This document shows, piece by piece, positions 27,590 through 37,130 of a stretch of DNA of 64,000 nt. Numbering within the stretch: position 1 is the stretch's first letter; each line of letters opens with the position of its first letter. The position numbers were made by a program, and so were the translations under genes. The notes beneath the pieces were generated by a model. It had not been told where the DNA came from and did no database searches. It saw only the letters and a program-made list of their open reading frames with translations. This stretch comes from Dyadobacter beijingensis DSM 21582 (GTDB lineage: Bacteria > Bacteroidota > Bacteroidia > Cytophagales > Spirosomataceae). Location of the stretch: assembly GCF_000382205.1 (NCBI RefSeq), contig NZ_KB907788.1, forward strand, positions 1,054,001 through 1,118,000, in the 5' to 3' direction.

Positions 27590-27627
27590 CAAAAAACGGC
27601 GCTATTGGGATGAATAGCGCCGTTTTT
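27590..27627 (+). terminator. Rho-independent terminator of the isomerase-like pair
   Basis: A perfect 16-bp stem (27590-27605 with 27612-27627), a 6-nt loop and a six-T run. Confidence 0.93.
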
Positions 27628-27893
27628 TGATAAAAATGAATTTTGTTGAAACAAACTCGATCCACTAAAAATGCAGGCAAACTTGCTGGTTTCAAGCATG
27701 ATATATTTAAAATTTGGAGACCAACACCGCCTGACATTTGAATAAAACACATCGCCCTGATCGAAGGTACGTGTAAAAGAAACTCAGCGGCACTGGTGCG
27801 TATCAGGAGGTTTTGAGCGTAATTCTTTGGCAGGCAAATGCCTAGGTATTTGTTGTATAATTTATATTATGTTAAATAGATATTTTAAAACAA
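27628..27893. other. Gene-free spacer
   Basis: Part of a 417-bp interval between converging transcription units, lying between the two terminators. I see no credible gene, RNA or repeat in it. Confidence 0.5.
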
Positions 27894-27921
27894 AGAGAGC
27901 ACCGATTGCCCGGTGCTCTCT
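27894..27921 (-). terminator. Terminator of the TPR gene
   Basis: A perfect 11-bp stem (27894-27904 with 27911-27921). On the minus strand it is followed by a T-rich tail (TTTGTTTTAAAA). Confidence 0.7.
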
Positions 27922-27983
27922 TCTTCTATCGCCGGCCGGAGGCCTTTGACTATTGTTCGCAAAGCTAGCGCTTTGCGTCTTTC

Positions 27984-29444
27984 TTATTCTTCAATACAAG
28001 CAACGCCTTTGGCAGCGAACTGTTCCAACACGCCGTTCAGGTTTGTCAGGTTGTCTTTTGCTTCGGCTTCGTCCTTAGCCTGGATGGCTTTTTCGAAGTA
28101 TGGTTTTGCTTTTTTGAACTTACCGCACACACGGCCTTCAACTTCCTTGCCGCGCTGCTGGTATTCCGTCATGTTCATGTTATCCACTTCGCCTTTCAGC
28201 TGAACCGCTTCGTTGAAGTAGAAAACGCCAAGGTTGTAAAGCGCATCATAGTTGGTCGCGTCGATTTCGAGTGCCTTCTTGTAGTTCTCGATCGCTTTGT
28301 CGCTTGCTTCTTTTTGTTTCGCTTTTGCCTCAGCAAGTTCTTTCTGCGCGCCTGCTACGTCCTGACCTTTGGATGCTTCCTGCGCAGCTTTCACTTCACC
28401 TTCCAGTTTCGCGATCGCTTCGGTGCTTTCCTTTTTCTTAGCAGTAACATCTGCCAACTGACGTTTCAGATCGGCATTCTTTGGCTGCTTTTTGATCAAC
28501 GCTGAAATACGTTTCACCTCTCCGTCGTATACCGCGATCTTGTCTTTTTCTGCTGCAAGGTTCTTTTCTGCCGCTCCGGCTGCATTGGCGCCTGCACCTG
28601 CTTTCGCGCTCAGTTGCTTCACCTTATCGGTAGCTGTTCTGTACATGTTATCGTACAAAATAGCCAGGTTTACCACATTCTGCGTGTTTTTAGGATCAGC
28701 AGCTGCCAGTGCTTCCAACTCCTTGATAGCCTGGTCTTCTTTACCAGATGCGAGCAGGATGTTTACAACTTCGGCTTTAAGGTCCTTATTTCCCGGTGAT
28801 TGCACCAAACCTTTATTCAAAGTTTCGATCGCTTTGTCGAAATTGTTTTCCGAGCGGTACAGCTGAGCCAATCCGTAGAAAACGCTGGGGTCCTTACCGC
28901 CGTTAGCCGTGTATTTCTCGAAAGAAGACTTCGCAACGTCCTTTTTATCAAGCTGTTGCGCAGCGATACCCCCGTAAAGGGAAGCCAGTGTATCTTTCTG
29001 GTTGATGCCCTGAGCCGCTTCGAACATTTCGAGTGCTCCCGCGAGGTTTTTGGCCTGGTACTTCTCAGCACCCTGCTTTACGAATGCATTGAAAAGCTGT
29101 GTTCCTTCGCCGCCGGCCAGTACATTGCTGGCTTCCTTCGACGATTTTCCAGGTTCCCCTTTTTTCGTAACATCCAGCTCAACCACTTTCTTGTAAGCCT
29201 CCAATGCTGTCTTTGCTGCACTGGAATCTACTTCCGACCCTTGAAGAGCTATGTTTTCATACAATTTTGCGCGTTCCAACCAAAAGGCTGCTTTTGCACT
29301 TGCTTTCGGGTCAGTGGCATCTTTATCGCTTTTCTCTTTGTCTTTACGAAATCCATCTACCAGAGCCTTGTTCACAGCAGCGTCCTGCGCGAACGCAGCA
29401 CAGCCGAACAGGCTAAGTGCAGAAACAAAAAACAGTTTTTTCAT
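27984..29444 (-). CDS. Exported TPR-repeat protein
   Basis: A 486-residue protein with a Sec signal peptide (about 1-19, ending at FAQ). It is built of tetratricopeptide-like helices (about 45-270 and 390-460), separated by a long charged coiled coil (about 275-385, rich in Glu, Lys and Ala). It should act as a periplasmic or envelope scaffold; no enzyme motif is seen. It lies 72 nt after gyrA but has its own promoter-like sequence and terminator. Confidence 0.8.
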   Translation of the reverse strand: MKKLFFVSALSLFGCAAFAQDAAVNKALVDGFRKDKEKSDKDATDPKASAKAAFWLERAKLYENIALQGSEVDSSAAKTALEAYKKVVELDVTKKGEPGKSSKEASNVLAGGEGTQLFNAFVKQGAEKYQAKNLAGALEMFEAAQGINQKDTLASLYGGIAAQQLDKKDVAKSSFEKYTANGGKDPSVFYGLAQLYRSENNFDKAIETLNKGLVQSPGNKDLKAEVVNILLASGKEDQAIKELEALAAADPKNTQNVVNLAILYDNMYRTATDKVKQLSAKAGAGANAAGAAEKNLAAEKDKIAVYDGEVKRISALIKKQPKNADLKRQLADVTAKKKESTEAIAKLEGEVKAAQEASKGQDVAGAQKELAEAKAKQKEASDKAIENYKKALEIDATNYDALYNLGVFYFNEAVQLKGEVDNMNMTEYQQRGKEVEGRVCGKFKKAKPYFEKAIQAKDEAEAKDNLTNLNGVLEQFAAKGVACIEE

Positions 29445-29481
29445 AAATATTAACTTTGGTTGTGATTGATTGTTCGAGTTC

Positions 29482-29514
29482 TAAATATAAATCAATTAAT
29501 ATAATTTTTACAAA
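29482..29514 (-). promoter_or_regulatory. Candidate promoter of the TPR gene
   Basis: On the minus strand TTTG (29511-29514) is followed after 21 nt by TATATTTA (29482-29489), one base off TAnnTTTG. It lies in the gap behind gyrA, about 38 nt before the TPR start codon. Confidence 0.45.
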
Positions 29515-29516
29515 AA

Positions 29517-32147
29517 TCATGCCTCTGCGTCGTCGGAAGGCTCTTCGTCGTCCTCTTCCTCGTCGTCAGCTACATCTTCTTCCTCGTCCAACTCATCATC
29601 CGTAACAATGATATCTTCCTCCGAAGCGCCGTCAACCTGCGCTACCGGTTTGGCTACTACGTTGCCGTCTTCGTCCAGTTCTTCTTCGGCTTTTTCGTCC
29701 GGATCTTTCAGAATGCGGGTCACGGAAGTAATCTCGTCGGTATTGCTCAGTCGGATCAGCTTCACGCCCTGCGTGTTACGTCCGGCCTGACGGATGTCGA
29801 GCACGCTCATGCGGATCGCGATGCCGTTGCGGGTGATGATCATCAGATCGTCCTCCTCCGTCACCTCGCGAATCGCTACCAGCTTCCCTACCTTATCCGT
29901 TGCGTTCATCGTCGAAACACCCTTGCCACCCCGATTAGTAACGCGGTAACTATCTATCGCCGAGCGCTTTCCAAAGCCATGTTCGGATACTACGAGCAGC
30001 TGCGCGTCCTCACGGCTGATACACACCATACCGATCACCTTGTTGTCGGGATCGTTCAGGTTGATACCGCGTACACCGGCAGCGGTACGGCCCATGGGTC
30101 GAACGCCTTTTTCGTTGAATCGCACCGCACGACCGGCAGCCGACGCGATCACGATGTCGTTATCTCCGTTGGTCAGCGCTACGTTGAGCAGTCGGTCGCC
30201 CTCGTTGATCGAGATCGCGATGATACCATTCGTACGCGGACGGGAATATGCTTCGAGCAATGTCTTTTTGATTGTGCCCTGCTCGGTACACATAATGAGG
30301 TAATTATTGTTGATATAATCCTCATCCGAAAGTGTCTTCACGTTGATCACCGAACGGATCGAATCGCCGCTTTCGAGGCTGATCAGGTTCTGAATCGGGC
30401 GGCCTTTCGAAGTTTTGCTTCCTTCCGGCACCTCATACACCTTCATCCAGAACAGTTTACCATATTCGGTGAAGATGAGCAGGTAATTGAGCATCGTCGC
30501 TGAGAACAAATGCTCGGTGAAGTCGGTATCCTTGGTTTTCACACCGCGGGAACCTGTCCCTCCCCTCGTTTGCGTACGGTATTCTGAAAGCGGCGTCCGT
30601 TTGATATAACCCTCCTTGGAAATGGTAATGAGCATTTCTTCGTCGGCGATCATATCCTCGTCGCTGAATTCTTCTGCCGAGAACTCAATTTTGGTTCTGC
30701 GCGCATCACCGTAGCGGTCCTTGATGTCGTTCAGCTCGGTCTTGATGATTTCGTACTTGCGGAACTCGTTTGCCAGAATGTCTTTCAAGTCGGCGATCAG
30801 GAGCATGATCTCTTCATATTCCTTCACAATCTTCTCTCTTTCGAGACCTGTCAAACGCTGCAAGCGCATATCGAGGATCGCCCTGGCCTGGATTTCCGAC
30901 AGCTCGAATTGTTCCATCAAGCCGGTCTTCGCCGTTTCAGGATCGCGGGCTGCGCGGATCAATGCAATCACCGCATCGAGGTTATCGAGGGCGATAAGCA
31001 AGCCCTGAAGAATGTGCGCACGTTTTTCCGCTTCGCGTAGTTCGTATTCCGTCCGGCGGGTAATCACCACGATCCGGTGGTCTACGTAATGCTTGATCAA
31101 ATCTTTCAGGTTCAGCAACACCGGGCGGCCTTTTACGAGCGCCACGTTGTTCACCCCGAAAGAGGTTTGCAGCGGTGTGTATTTGAACAGGTGGTTCAAT
31201 ACAATGTTAGGTATAGCGTCCTTTTTCAGGTCGAAAACAATGCGCATACCGTCGCGGTCCGACTCGTCGCGGATATCGGAAATGCCGTCGAGTTTCTTCT
31301 CATTGATCAACGACGCGATCCGTTCGATCATCGCCGCCTTATTGATCATATAAGGAATTTCGGTTACGATGATTTGCTCGCGGCCGGTTTTCGATACCTC
31401 GAACTGGGCCTTCGAACGCATGATAATGCTGCCGCGGCCGGTTTCGTACGCGGAGCGCACGCCATTGTAACCGTAAATGATACCGCCCGTCGGGAAGTCA
31501 GGAGCCTTCACGTGCTCCATCAGCTCGGGGATGGTGATGTCGTTGTTGTCGATGTAAGCGAGCACGCCGTCCACCACCTCATTGAGGTTGTGGGGTGCCA
31601 TGTTGGTGGCCATACCTACGGCGATACCGGACGATCCGTTTACGAGCAGGTTTGGGAATTTGGCCGGAAGTACCGAAGGTTCGCTCAGCGAGTCGTCGAA
31701 GTTAGGCTGAAAATCAACCGTGTCCTTGTTGAGATCGGCGAGGAGCTCATCGGCGATTCTTTTCAGCCTGGCCTCGGTGTAACGCATCGCCGCGGGATTA
31801 TCACCGTCGACCGACCCGAAGTTACCCTGACCGTCGACCAGCGGGTAGCGCAGCGACCACGGCTGGGCCATACGCACCATCGTATTGTACACGGAGGAGT
31901 CACCATGCGGGTGGTACTTACCCAAAACCTCACCAACGATACGAGCGGATTTCTTATGGGCCCGGTTGTAGCTTACGCCCAGATCGTCCATCCCATAAAG
32001 GACCCGCCGGTGAACGGGTTTCAGACCATCGCGAACGTCGGGCAAAGCGCGGGAGATGATAACGGACATCGAATAGTCGATGTAGGCTCCACGCATTTCA
32101 TCCTCGATATTAATCGGGATAATGTTTTCACCAGAAGATTCTGCCAT
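29517..32147 (-). CDS. gyrA: DNA gyrase subunit A
   Basis: An 876-residue type II topoisomerase subunit that, with GyrB, introduces negative supercoils. The catalytic Tyr is Tyr123 ([10 protein letters not shown]). The quinolone-determining segment reads [17 protein letters not shown]: Ser84 matches E. coli Ser83, while Asn88 stands where E. coli has Asp87. The C-terminal beta-pinwheel carries the GyrA-box-like [10 protein letters not shown] at about residue 535, and the protein ends in a strongly acidic tail (about 825-876). It has a separate upstream region facing gntP. Confidence 0.97.
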   Translation of the reverse strand: MAESSGENIIPINIEDEMRGAYIDYSMSVIISRALPDVRDGLKPVHRRVLYGMDDLGVSYNRAHKKSARIVGEVLGKYHPHGDSSVYNTMVRMAQPWSLRYPLVDGQGNFGSVDGDNPAAMRYTEARLKRIADELLADLNKDTVDFQPNFDDSLSEPSVLPAKFPNLLVNGSSGIAVGMATNMAPHNLNEVVDGVLAYIDNNDITIPELMEHVKAPDFPTGGIIYGYNGVRSAYETGRGSIIMRSKAQFEVSKTGREQIIVTEIPYMINKAAMIERIASLINEKKLDGISDIRDESDRDGMRIVFDLKKDAIPNIVLNHLFKYTPLQTSFGVNNVALVKGRPVLLNLKDLIKHYVDHRIVVITRRTEYELREAEKRAHILQGLLIALDNLDAVIALIRAARDPETAKTGLMEQFELSEIQARAILDMRLQRLTGLEREKIVKEYEEIMLLIADLKDILANEFRKYEIIKTELNDIKDRYGDARRTKIEFSAEEFSDEDMIADEEMLITISKEGYIKRTPLSEYRTQTRGGTGSRGVKTKDTDFTEHLFSATMLNYLLIFTEYGKLFWMKVYEVPEGSKTSKGRPIQNLISLESGDSIRSVINVKTLSDEDYINNNYLIMCTEQGTIKKTLLEAYSRPRTNGIIAISINEGDRLLNVALTNGDNDIVIASAAGRAVRFNEKGVRPMGRTAAGVRGINLNDPDNKVIGMVCISREDAQLLVVSEHGFGKRSAIDSYRVTNRGGKGVSTMNATDKVGKLVAIREVTEEDDLMIITRNGIAIRMSVLDIRQAGRNTQGVKLIRLSNTDEITSVTRILKDPDEKAEEELDEDGNVVAKPVAQVDGASEEDIIVTDDELDEEEDVADDEEEDDEEPSDDAEA

Positions 32148-32431
32148 AAAGAATTAGAAAAGAATCAAAATTTTAAAGCGGACGAATCGATAATATTCAA
32201 CTGCCCAGCGGATTAATACAATCTTGTTGGTACTAAAAAGTCAAATTTCGCTATTTTAAAGCATTCTAACAAACTATCTTTTGTGCTATTTTGACCCTTG
32301 GGGCGTATATGCGTGACTATCCGTCCATTACCTCCCGGAAATTCCAGGGGAAAACTAAATTGGCATCTATCATTAAAAATCCCGTTCTTCCAGCTTATTA
32401 GCAAAAGCTTAATTTTTGACAATTTTCACCT

Positions 32432-33736
32432 ATGCCTTTACTATTAACCTTTATCGCAATCCTCGCCCTTATACTTCTCATTGCCTGGCTTAAAATCGAC
32501 ACATTCATTTCCTTCCTGCTGGTATCCATCGCCCTCGGGCTTGCGAGCGGGCTGGACGTGGACACGGTGAGCAAAGCCATTCAGAAAGGTGTGGGAGGGA
32601 CCCTGGGCGATCTCGTGCTCATCGTGGGTTTCGGGGCGATGCTAGGGAAGATGGTAGCGGACAGCGGCGCGGCCCAGCGCATTACCGACGCGCTGATCAG
32701 CCTCTTCGGCCGGAAATATATTCAGTGGGGTATGGCGCTCGCGGGGTTTGTGATAGGGATACCGCTGTTCTATAATGCAGGGTTTGTAATCGTAATTCCC
32801 CTGATTTTCATGATCAGTGCAACGGCGCGTTTACCATTATTATATATAGGTATTCCAATGTTATCCGCATTATCGGTAGCACACGGGTACCTCCCACCCC
32901 ACCCTTCCCCGGCGGCGATCGCGAGCCAGCTCCATGCCGACCTGGGCAAGACCCTCTTCTACGGGATGATTGTTTCGCTGCCGGCCATCGCCGTGGCCGG
33001 TCCTATTTTTGGTAAAACATTGAAACGCTTCCAGCCAAAACCCGACGAAGACCTTTTCGACGTGAAGCCCCGCCCCGCTTCCGAACTTCCGGGATTAGGC
33101 ATCAGCGTCGTCACGGCGTTACTTCCCGTGTTCCTGCTCACGACCATGTCGGGCGTCAAACGCATTTACCCGGATAACAAACTGATCGCATTGCTCGCCG
33201 AACCTTATTTCGGTATGCTCGTATCCGTCCTTTTTGCGGCGTACGTATTAGGTGTAAAACGCGGAATGTCCATGAAAAAAGTGGGCAAATCAATGGAAGA
33301 AGCATTCAAAGGCGTTTCCACGATTCTGCTGATCATCGCCGGAGCGGGCGTTTTTAAAGAAATCATGACGGCCAGCGGCGTAAGCACCTACATTGCCGAA
33401 AGCCTCAAAGGAATGGATATCTCCCCGCTCCTGCTTAGCTGGGCCATTGCGGCCGTAATCCGCGTTTGCGTCGGCTCGGCAACGGTTGCCGGGCTTACTA
33501 CTGTGGGGATTCTCGCGCCCCTGCTCGCCAATGCGGGCGTACCCGCCGAACTCCTCGTACTCGCCATTGGATCAGGCAGTTTGATGTTCTCCCACCTCAA
33601 CGACGGCGGGTTCTGGCTCTTCAAGGAATACTTCAACCTGAGCATTAAAGACACGATCCTTACCTGGTCGGTGATGGAAACAATTGTGTCTATAATGGGT
33701 TTACTGGGGGTTTTAGTGCTAAATTTGTTTGTCTAG
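32432..33736 (+). CDS. GntP-family permease (gluconate / D-serine type)
   Basis: A 434-residue inner-membrane proton symporter with about 12 hydrophobic segments and GntP-family stretches (GLASGLDVDTVSKAIQKGVG, SVAHGYLPPHPSP, GSGSLMFSHLNDGGFW). GntP members carry gluconate and other sugar acids, or D-serine (DsdX). The neighbours (RidA, a PLP enzyme acting on D-amino acids and a dipeptidase) favour a D-amino-acid substrate here; gluconate remains possible. It is the first gene of a four-gene plus-strand cluster. The 284-bp region between it and gyrA holds the two divergent promoters, not resolved. Confidence 0.88.
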   Translation: MPLLLTFIAILALILLIAWLKIDTFISFLLVSIALGLASGLDVDTVSKAIQKGVGGTLGDLVLIVGFGAMLGKMVADSGAAQRITDALISLFGRKYIQWGMALAGFVIGIPLFYNAGFVIVIPLIFMISATARLPLLYIGIPMLSALSVAHGYLPPHPSPAAIASQLHADLGKTLFYGMIVSLPAIAVAGPIFGKTLKRFQPKPDEDLFDVKPRPASELPGLGISVVTALLPVFLLTTMSGVKRIYPDNKLIALLAEPYFGMLVSVLFAAYVLGVKRGMSMKKVGKSMEEAFKGVSTILLIIAGAGVFKEIMTASGVSTYIAESLKGMDISPLLLSWAIAAVIRVCVGSATVAGLTTVGILAPLLANAGVPAELLVLAIGSGSLMFSHLNDGGFWLFKEYFNLSIKDTILTWSVMETIVSIMGLLGVLVLNLFV

Positions 33737-33770
33737 AACTAATTTTGATTGGATGAATAATCGAATGCTT

Positions 33771-33815
33771 CATTAATCATTCAATCATTCATTCATTCAA
33801 TCATTCACTCATTTC
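33771..33815. repeat. Imperfect ATTC/AATC simple repeat
   Basis: About ten four-base units built on CATT/CAAT in the 85-bp gap between gntP and the ridA-like gene. It could change length by slippage and alter spacing before the ridA start. Confidence 0.6.
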
Positions 33816-33821
33816 CTAAAA

Positions 33822-34298
33822 ATGGACAATACCCCAGAATCAAATTTCGCAGCCCTTGGCCTGAATCTCCCGCCTGCACCGAAACCGGTGGGCGTTTATA
33901 AACCATTATTGATCGTCGATAAGCGTTGGGTTTACGTTTCCGGCCACGGTACCGTGCAGGACGATGGCACGCTGATCAAAGGCCGCATCGGCAAAGACCT
34001 CGACGCCGAGCAGGGCAAACTGGCCGCGCGCCAGGTGGGCCTTGCCATTCTTTCGACCCTGAAAGCCAATCTCGGCAGCCTGAACCGCGTCAAAAGAGTG
34101 ATCAAAGTCCTCGGTATGGTGAACTGCACCGACGAATTTGAAAAACACCCCTTCATCATCAACGGATGCAGCGAGCTCTTTGCGAAAGTTTGGGGCGAGG
34201 AAAACGGCATCGGCGTAAGAAGCGCCGTCGGAATGGGCACATTGCCTGATAACATTCCGGTGGAGATCGAAGCAATGTTTGAATTGGAAGAGAAATAG
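33822..34298 (+). CDS. RidA/YjgF-family protein
   Basis: A 158-residue protein of the Rid family (GRIGKDLDAEQGKLAARQVGLAIL; VIKVLGMVNCTDEF; GIGVRSAVGMGTLPDNIPVEIEA). RidA proteins hydrolyse reactive enamine/imine intermediates such as 2-aminoacrylate released by PLP-dependent dehydratases. The next gene, 7 nt downstream, encodes just such a PLP enzyme candidate, a sensible pairing. It is slightly longer than classic RidA (about 130) because of an N-terminal extension; the catalytic Arg expected in true RidA is plausible in GIGVRSAVG. Confidence 0.85.
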   Translation: MDNTPESNFAALGLNLPPAPKPVGVYKPLLIVDKRWVYVSGHGTVQDDGTLIKGRIGKDLDAEQGKLAARQVGLAILSTLKANLGSLNRVKRVIKVLGMVNCTDEFEKHPFIINGCSELFAKVWGEENGIGVRSAVGMGTLPDNIPVEIEAMFELEEK

Positions 34299-34305
34299 TT
34301 CTGAT

Positions 34306-35418
34306 ATGTCCTGGTACCAGCTAACCAACCCCGGAGAAGTAATCTCCCCGTCGCTCCTGTTCTATAAAGACCGCATTGAAAGCAATGTCCGGAGTATGGT
34401 GAACATTGCTGCGTCACCTGAGCGGCTGGTGCCGCATGTAAAGACGCACAAATGCCCGGAAGTAGTTGAAATACAGCTATCTGCGGGCATTTCAAAATTT
34501 AAATGCGCCACCATTGCCGAAGCCGAAATGGTGGCTGGCGCCGGCGCACCGTGGGTACTGATCGCCTACCAGCTCGTTGGGCCGAATATCGGCCGGCTTT
34601 TTGCATTGCGTGAGCGATTTCCGGGTACGACATTCGCTTCACTCGTCGATAACGAGGCCACGGCCGCGCTCCTGCACGAGGCCTCGCTGGCCCGCGGAGT
34701 ACGCGCGACGGTGTTTCTCGATGTCAACAACGGTATGAACCGCACCGGCCACGCTACCGACGAATCGCTGCTTTCGCTATACCGGTATGTCAGCAGCCTG
34801 GAAGGCCTCTCGTTCGGCGGGGTGCATATTTACGACGGCCACATCCGCAATCCAGAGTTTTCTGAACGCAAAGCGGCGGCCGACGAAGCATATGAACGCG
34901 TGCTGCCGTTGCTCGACCGTATTGAAACCGAATGCGGCTACGAACCGATGATCATCGTCGGCGGGTCACCTTCGTTCACCGTCCACACGCTCCGGCCCGA
35001 TGTGTACCTGAGCCCCGGCACCAACGTGCTTTGGGACTGGGGTTACGGCGACCGTTTCGACGGCCAGCCGTTCGAACATGCCGCGCTGGTCATCACCCGC
35101 GTCGTTTCCAAGCCGACGACCGGAATTGTCACGATCGATCTCGGCCACAAGGCCATCGCCGCCGAGAATCCCATCGAAAACCGTCTGCGCCTGCTGAATC
35201 TCCCGGAGTACACGCTGCTAAGCCAAAGCGAGGAACACGGCGTGGTCCAGGTCGGTGCCGATGTGTGGGAAAGTATCCAGGTAGGCGACGTCTTCTACGC
35301 CCTACCCTACCACATCTGCCCGACGGTGGCCCTGCACGATTTCGCGACGGTCATCGAAGATGGCAACGTGGCCGGAGAATGGAAAATCACGGCGAGAAGC
35401 AGACGCATTACAATTTAA
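34306..35418 (+). CDS. D-serine dehydratase / D-threonine aldolase family PLP enzyme
   Basis: A 370-residue fold-type III PLP enzyme with an N-terminal alanine-racemase-like barrel and a C-terminal beta domain. The PLP lysine is expected at Lys46 (PHVKTHK), and the family metal site is seen as His336 and Cys338 (YHICPTV). It should deaminate D-serine to pyruvate and ammonia, or cleave D-threonine to glycine and acetaldehyde. A RidA gene just upstream fits the dehydratase reaction, which releases aminoacrylate. I use the ATG at 34306; an in-frame TTG at 34279 overlaps the previous gene. The dipeptidase gene follows 11 nt later. Confidence 0.85.
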   Translation: MSWYQLTNPGEVISPSLLFYKDRIESNVRSMVNIAASPERLVPHVKTHKCPEVVEIQLSAGISKFKCATIAEAEMVAGAGAPWVLIAYQLVGPNIGRLFALRERFPGTTFASLVDNEATAALLHEASLARGVRATVFLDVNNGMNRTGHATDESLLSLYRYVSSLEGLSFGGVHIYDGHIRNPEFSERKAAADEAYERVLPLLDRIETECGYEPMIIVGGSPSFTVHTLRPDVYLSPGTNVLWDWGYGDRFDGQPFEHAALVITRVVSKPTTGIVTIDLGHKAIAAENPIENRLRLLNLPEYTLLSQSEEHGVVQVGADVWESIQVGDVFYALPYHICPTVALHDFATVIEDGNVAGEWKITARSRRITI

Positions 35419-35429
35419 TTTAACCCAAC

Positions 35430-36500
35430 ATGTTCCTATTCGACGCCCACCTTGACCTTTCCATGAATGCCGTGGAATGGAACCGGGACCTTACCCAAGA
35501 CTTATACGCAATCCGCGAACGCGAAAAGAACCTGACCGATAAGCCCGACCGCGGCAAAGGCGTAGTCAGTTTTCCTGAAATGCGGAAAGGTAATATCGGC
35601 ATTTGCGTGGCGACGCAGATCGGCCGCTATATTAAGCCCGACAGCAAAATCCCTGGCTGGCACTCGCAGGCGCAGGCCTGGGCGATCACGCAGGCGCAGG
35701 TAGCCTGGTACAAAGCGATGGAGGACGCCGGCGAAATGGTGCAGATCACCGGTCTTGCCGGGCTGCGCAACCACCTCGAAATGTGGCAGAATGCCGAATC
35801 AACCGAGGGCCTGCCCATCGGGTACATCCTCAGCCTGGAAGGCGCCGATTCGTTCGTAAGCCTCAAAAACCTCGAAACCGCCTATGGTTACGGCCTGCGC
35901 GCCATCGGGCCCGCGCACTACGGACCGGGCGTATACGCATACGGGACGGATTCGGACGCGCCCCTGAGCGAGAAAGGCAAAGACCTGCTGCGTGAAATGG
36001 ACCAGCTCGACATGATCCTCGACGCCACGCATTTGTGCGACACGGCGTTTTGGGAAGCGATGGACCTTTACCGTGGCCCCGTGTGGGCGAGCCATAACCT
36101 CGTGCGGGCCATTACCCCGCACAACCGCCAGTTTTCCGACGAAATGATCAAAGTGCTGCTCGAACGCGGCGCCGTGATCGGGATGGCATTCGATGCGTGG
36201 ATGATGATCCCAGGCTGGGTCCGCGGGAAGTCGACGCCGGAAAGTACCGGCCTCAAAATCGAGCATGTGGTGCAGCATATCGACCATATCTGCCAGATTG
36301 CCGGCAATGCATTGCACGTGGGCATCGGCTCCGACCTCGATGGCGCCTACGGCAAAGAGCAGTCGCCGGGCGATATGGATTCGATCGCCGACCTGCAAAC
36401 CATCCCCGCCCTACTCCGCCAGCGCGGCTATCCGGAGGCGGACATCGAGCGCATTATGTGGCGCAACTGGGTCGGTTTCCTGGAAAGGAACTGGGCCTGA
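35430..36500 (+). CDS. Membrane dipeptidase (peptidase family M19)
   Basis: A 356-residue zinc dipeptidase of the renal dipeptidase family. The first metal pair is in DAHLDLS (His7, Asp9), with further family segments SLEGADSF, DATHLCD, ASHNLVRAI and GIGSDLDGAYG. M19 enzymes cleave dipeptides and, unusually, accept a D-residue at the C-terminal position. With the upstream D-amino-acid enzyme and permease this suggests release and use of D-amino acids from peptides. No signal peptide is seen, so it is probably cytoplasmic. It is the last gene of the cluster, closed by a terminator at 36577-36617. Confidence 0.9.
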   Translation: MFLFDAHLDLSMNAVEWNRDLTQDLYAIREREKNLTDKPDRGKGVVSFPEMRKGNIGICVATQIGRYIKPDSKIPGWHSQAQAWAITQAQVAWYKAMEDAGEMVQITGLAGLRNHLEMWQNAESTEGLPIGYILSLEGADSFVSLKNLETAYGYGLRAIGPAHYGPGVYAYGTDSDAPLSEKGKDLLREMDQLDMILDATHLCDTAFWEAMDLYRGPVWASHNLVRAITPHNRQFSDEMIKVLLERGAVIGMAFDAWMMIPGWVRGKSTPESTGLKIEHVVQHIDHICQIAGNALHVGIGSDLDGAYGKEQSPGDMDSIADLQTIPALLRQRGYPEADIERIMWRNWVGFLERNWA

Positions 36501-36576
36501 CGGCATTAGCCTACTATTTTAGAAGAATTTATAAAATCTAATAAATTCTTAATATAGCACTAAAAGGAGTTCTCAG

Positions 36577-36617
36577 AAAAGCTTCGCAACTTGGTATCAT
36601 GGTTGCGGGGCTTTTTT
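36577..36617 (+). terminator. Terminator of the gntP-ridA-PLP enzyme-dipeptidase cluster
   Basis: A 14-bp stem with two G-U pairs (36577-36590 with 36602-36615), followed by a T run. Confidence 0.85.
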
Positions 36618-36646
36618 ATTTTTTAGTAAAATATAAGCCATACTTA

Positions 36647-36678
36647 TTTGTAATCATTATAAATAAGGTGTATTTTTG
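36647..36678 (+). promoter_or_regulatory. Consensus Bacteroidota promoter before the 83-residue gene
   Basis: TTTG at 36647-36650, a 20-nt spacer and TATTTTTG at 36671-36678, a full match to TTTG-N20-TAnnTTTG. A 7-bp inverted repeat (CTTATTT, 36643-36649; AAATAAG, 36661-36667) overlaps the -33 element and may be an operator. Confidence 0.75.
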
Positions 36679-36744
36679 AGGTATTAGGTCAACGAATTGA
36701 AACAAGTCGGTAACATCCGGCAGCTAAATTTTACGTAAACAACA

Positions 36745-36996
36745 ATGGGCAATACATATAAGATTTTCTTTCGAACACACATTCAGGCCAACAAGTCGCT
36801 GCAAAAACTGCACGACTGCCTCAAACACCTGAATGTAAAACACTGGGCCTACGATTTTCAGGAGTTTCTGCTGACCCTGACCTCCGAACTATCCGATTTC
36901 ACGCGCATCCAGCTTGCATTGCGCTCGGCGGGATACGTTTGTCACTTTATCAAACTAGAAAACATGAACGAGGCGAATGGCGTTTCAATGGCATAG
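36745..36996 (+). CDS. Small conserved-looking protein of unknown function (83 residues)
   Basis: I do not recognise this protein. It is 83 residues, mixed alpha/beta, without signal peptide or membrane helix (begins MGNTYKIFFRTHIQ; contains LHDCLKHLNVKHWAYDF). It is supported as a real gene by a full consensus promoter at 36647-36678, about 65 nt upstream, and by a terminator at 37042-37074 about 45 nt downstream: a complete monocistronic unit. The pattern of a short strand, helix, strand and helix would suit a small regulatory or adaptor protein, but that is only a guess. Confidence 0.7.
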   Translation: MGNTYKIFFRTHIQANKSLQKLHDCLKHLNVKHWAYDFQEFLLTLTSELSDFTRIQLALRSAGYVCHFIKLENMNEANGVSMA

Positions 36997-37041
36997 CAGC
37001 AATTGCTGAACGTTTATCGGCTATCCAAATCCACCTTGCAC

Positions 37042-37074
37042 GAGCAGTACCCGTCATCGGGGCTGCTCTTTTTT
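37042..37074 (+). terminator. Terminator of the 83-residue gene
   Basis: Stem GAGCAG (37042-37047) with CTGCTC (37063-37068), extended by an inner CCC/GGG pairing, followed by six T. Confidence 0.8.
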
Positions 37075-37080
37075 GTACAT

Positions 37081-37111
37081 AAAAAAGCCGGCACAGAAAC
37101 TCCGCGCCAGC
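37081..37111 (-). terminator. Terminator of the DinB-family gene
   Basis: An 8-bp stem with two G-U pairs (37104-37111 with 37087-37094) and a six-T run on the minus strand (complement of 37081-37086). Confidence 0.75.
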
Positions 37112-37130
37112 CAGTCTTGCTATTTTCAGG

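Noticed and set aside
27502-27750. Small minus-strand open frame near the isomerase terminator
   Set aside because: It runs through the terminator hairpin and the end of a real gene and has no protein-like features.
33771-33815. Possible CRISPR-like array
   Set aside because: The units are four bases long without spacers: a simple repeat. No cas gene is present.
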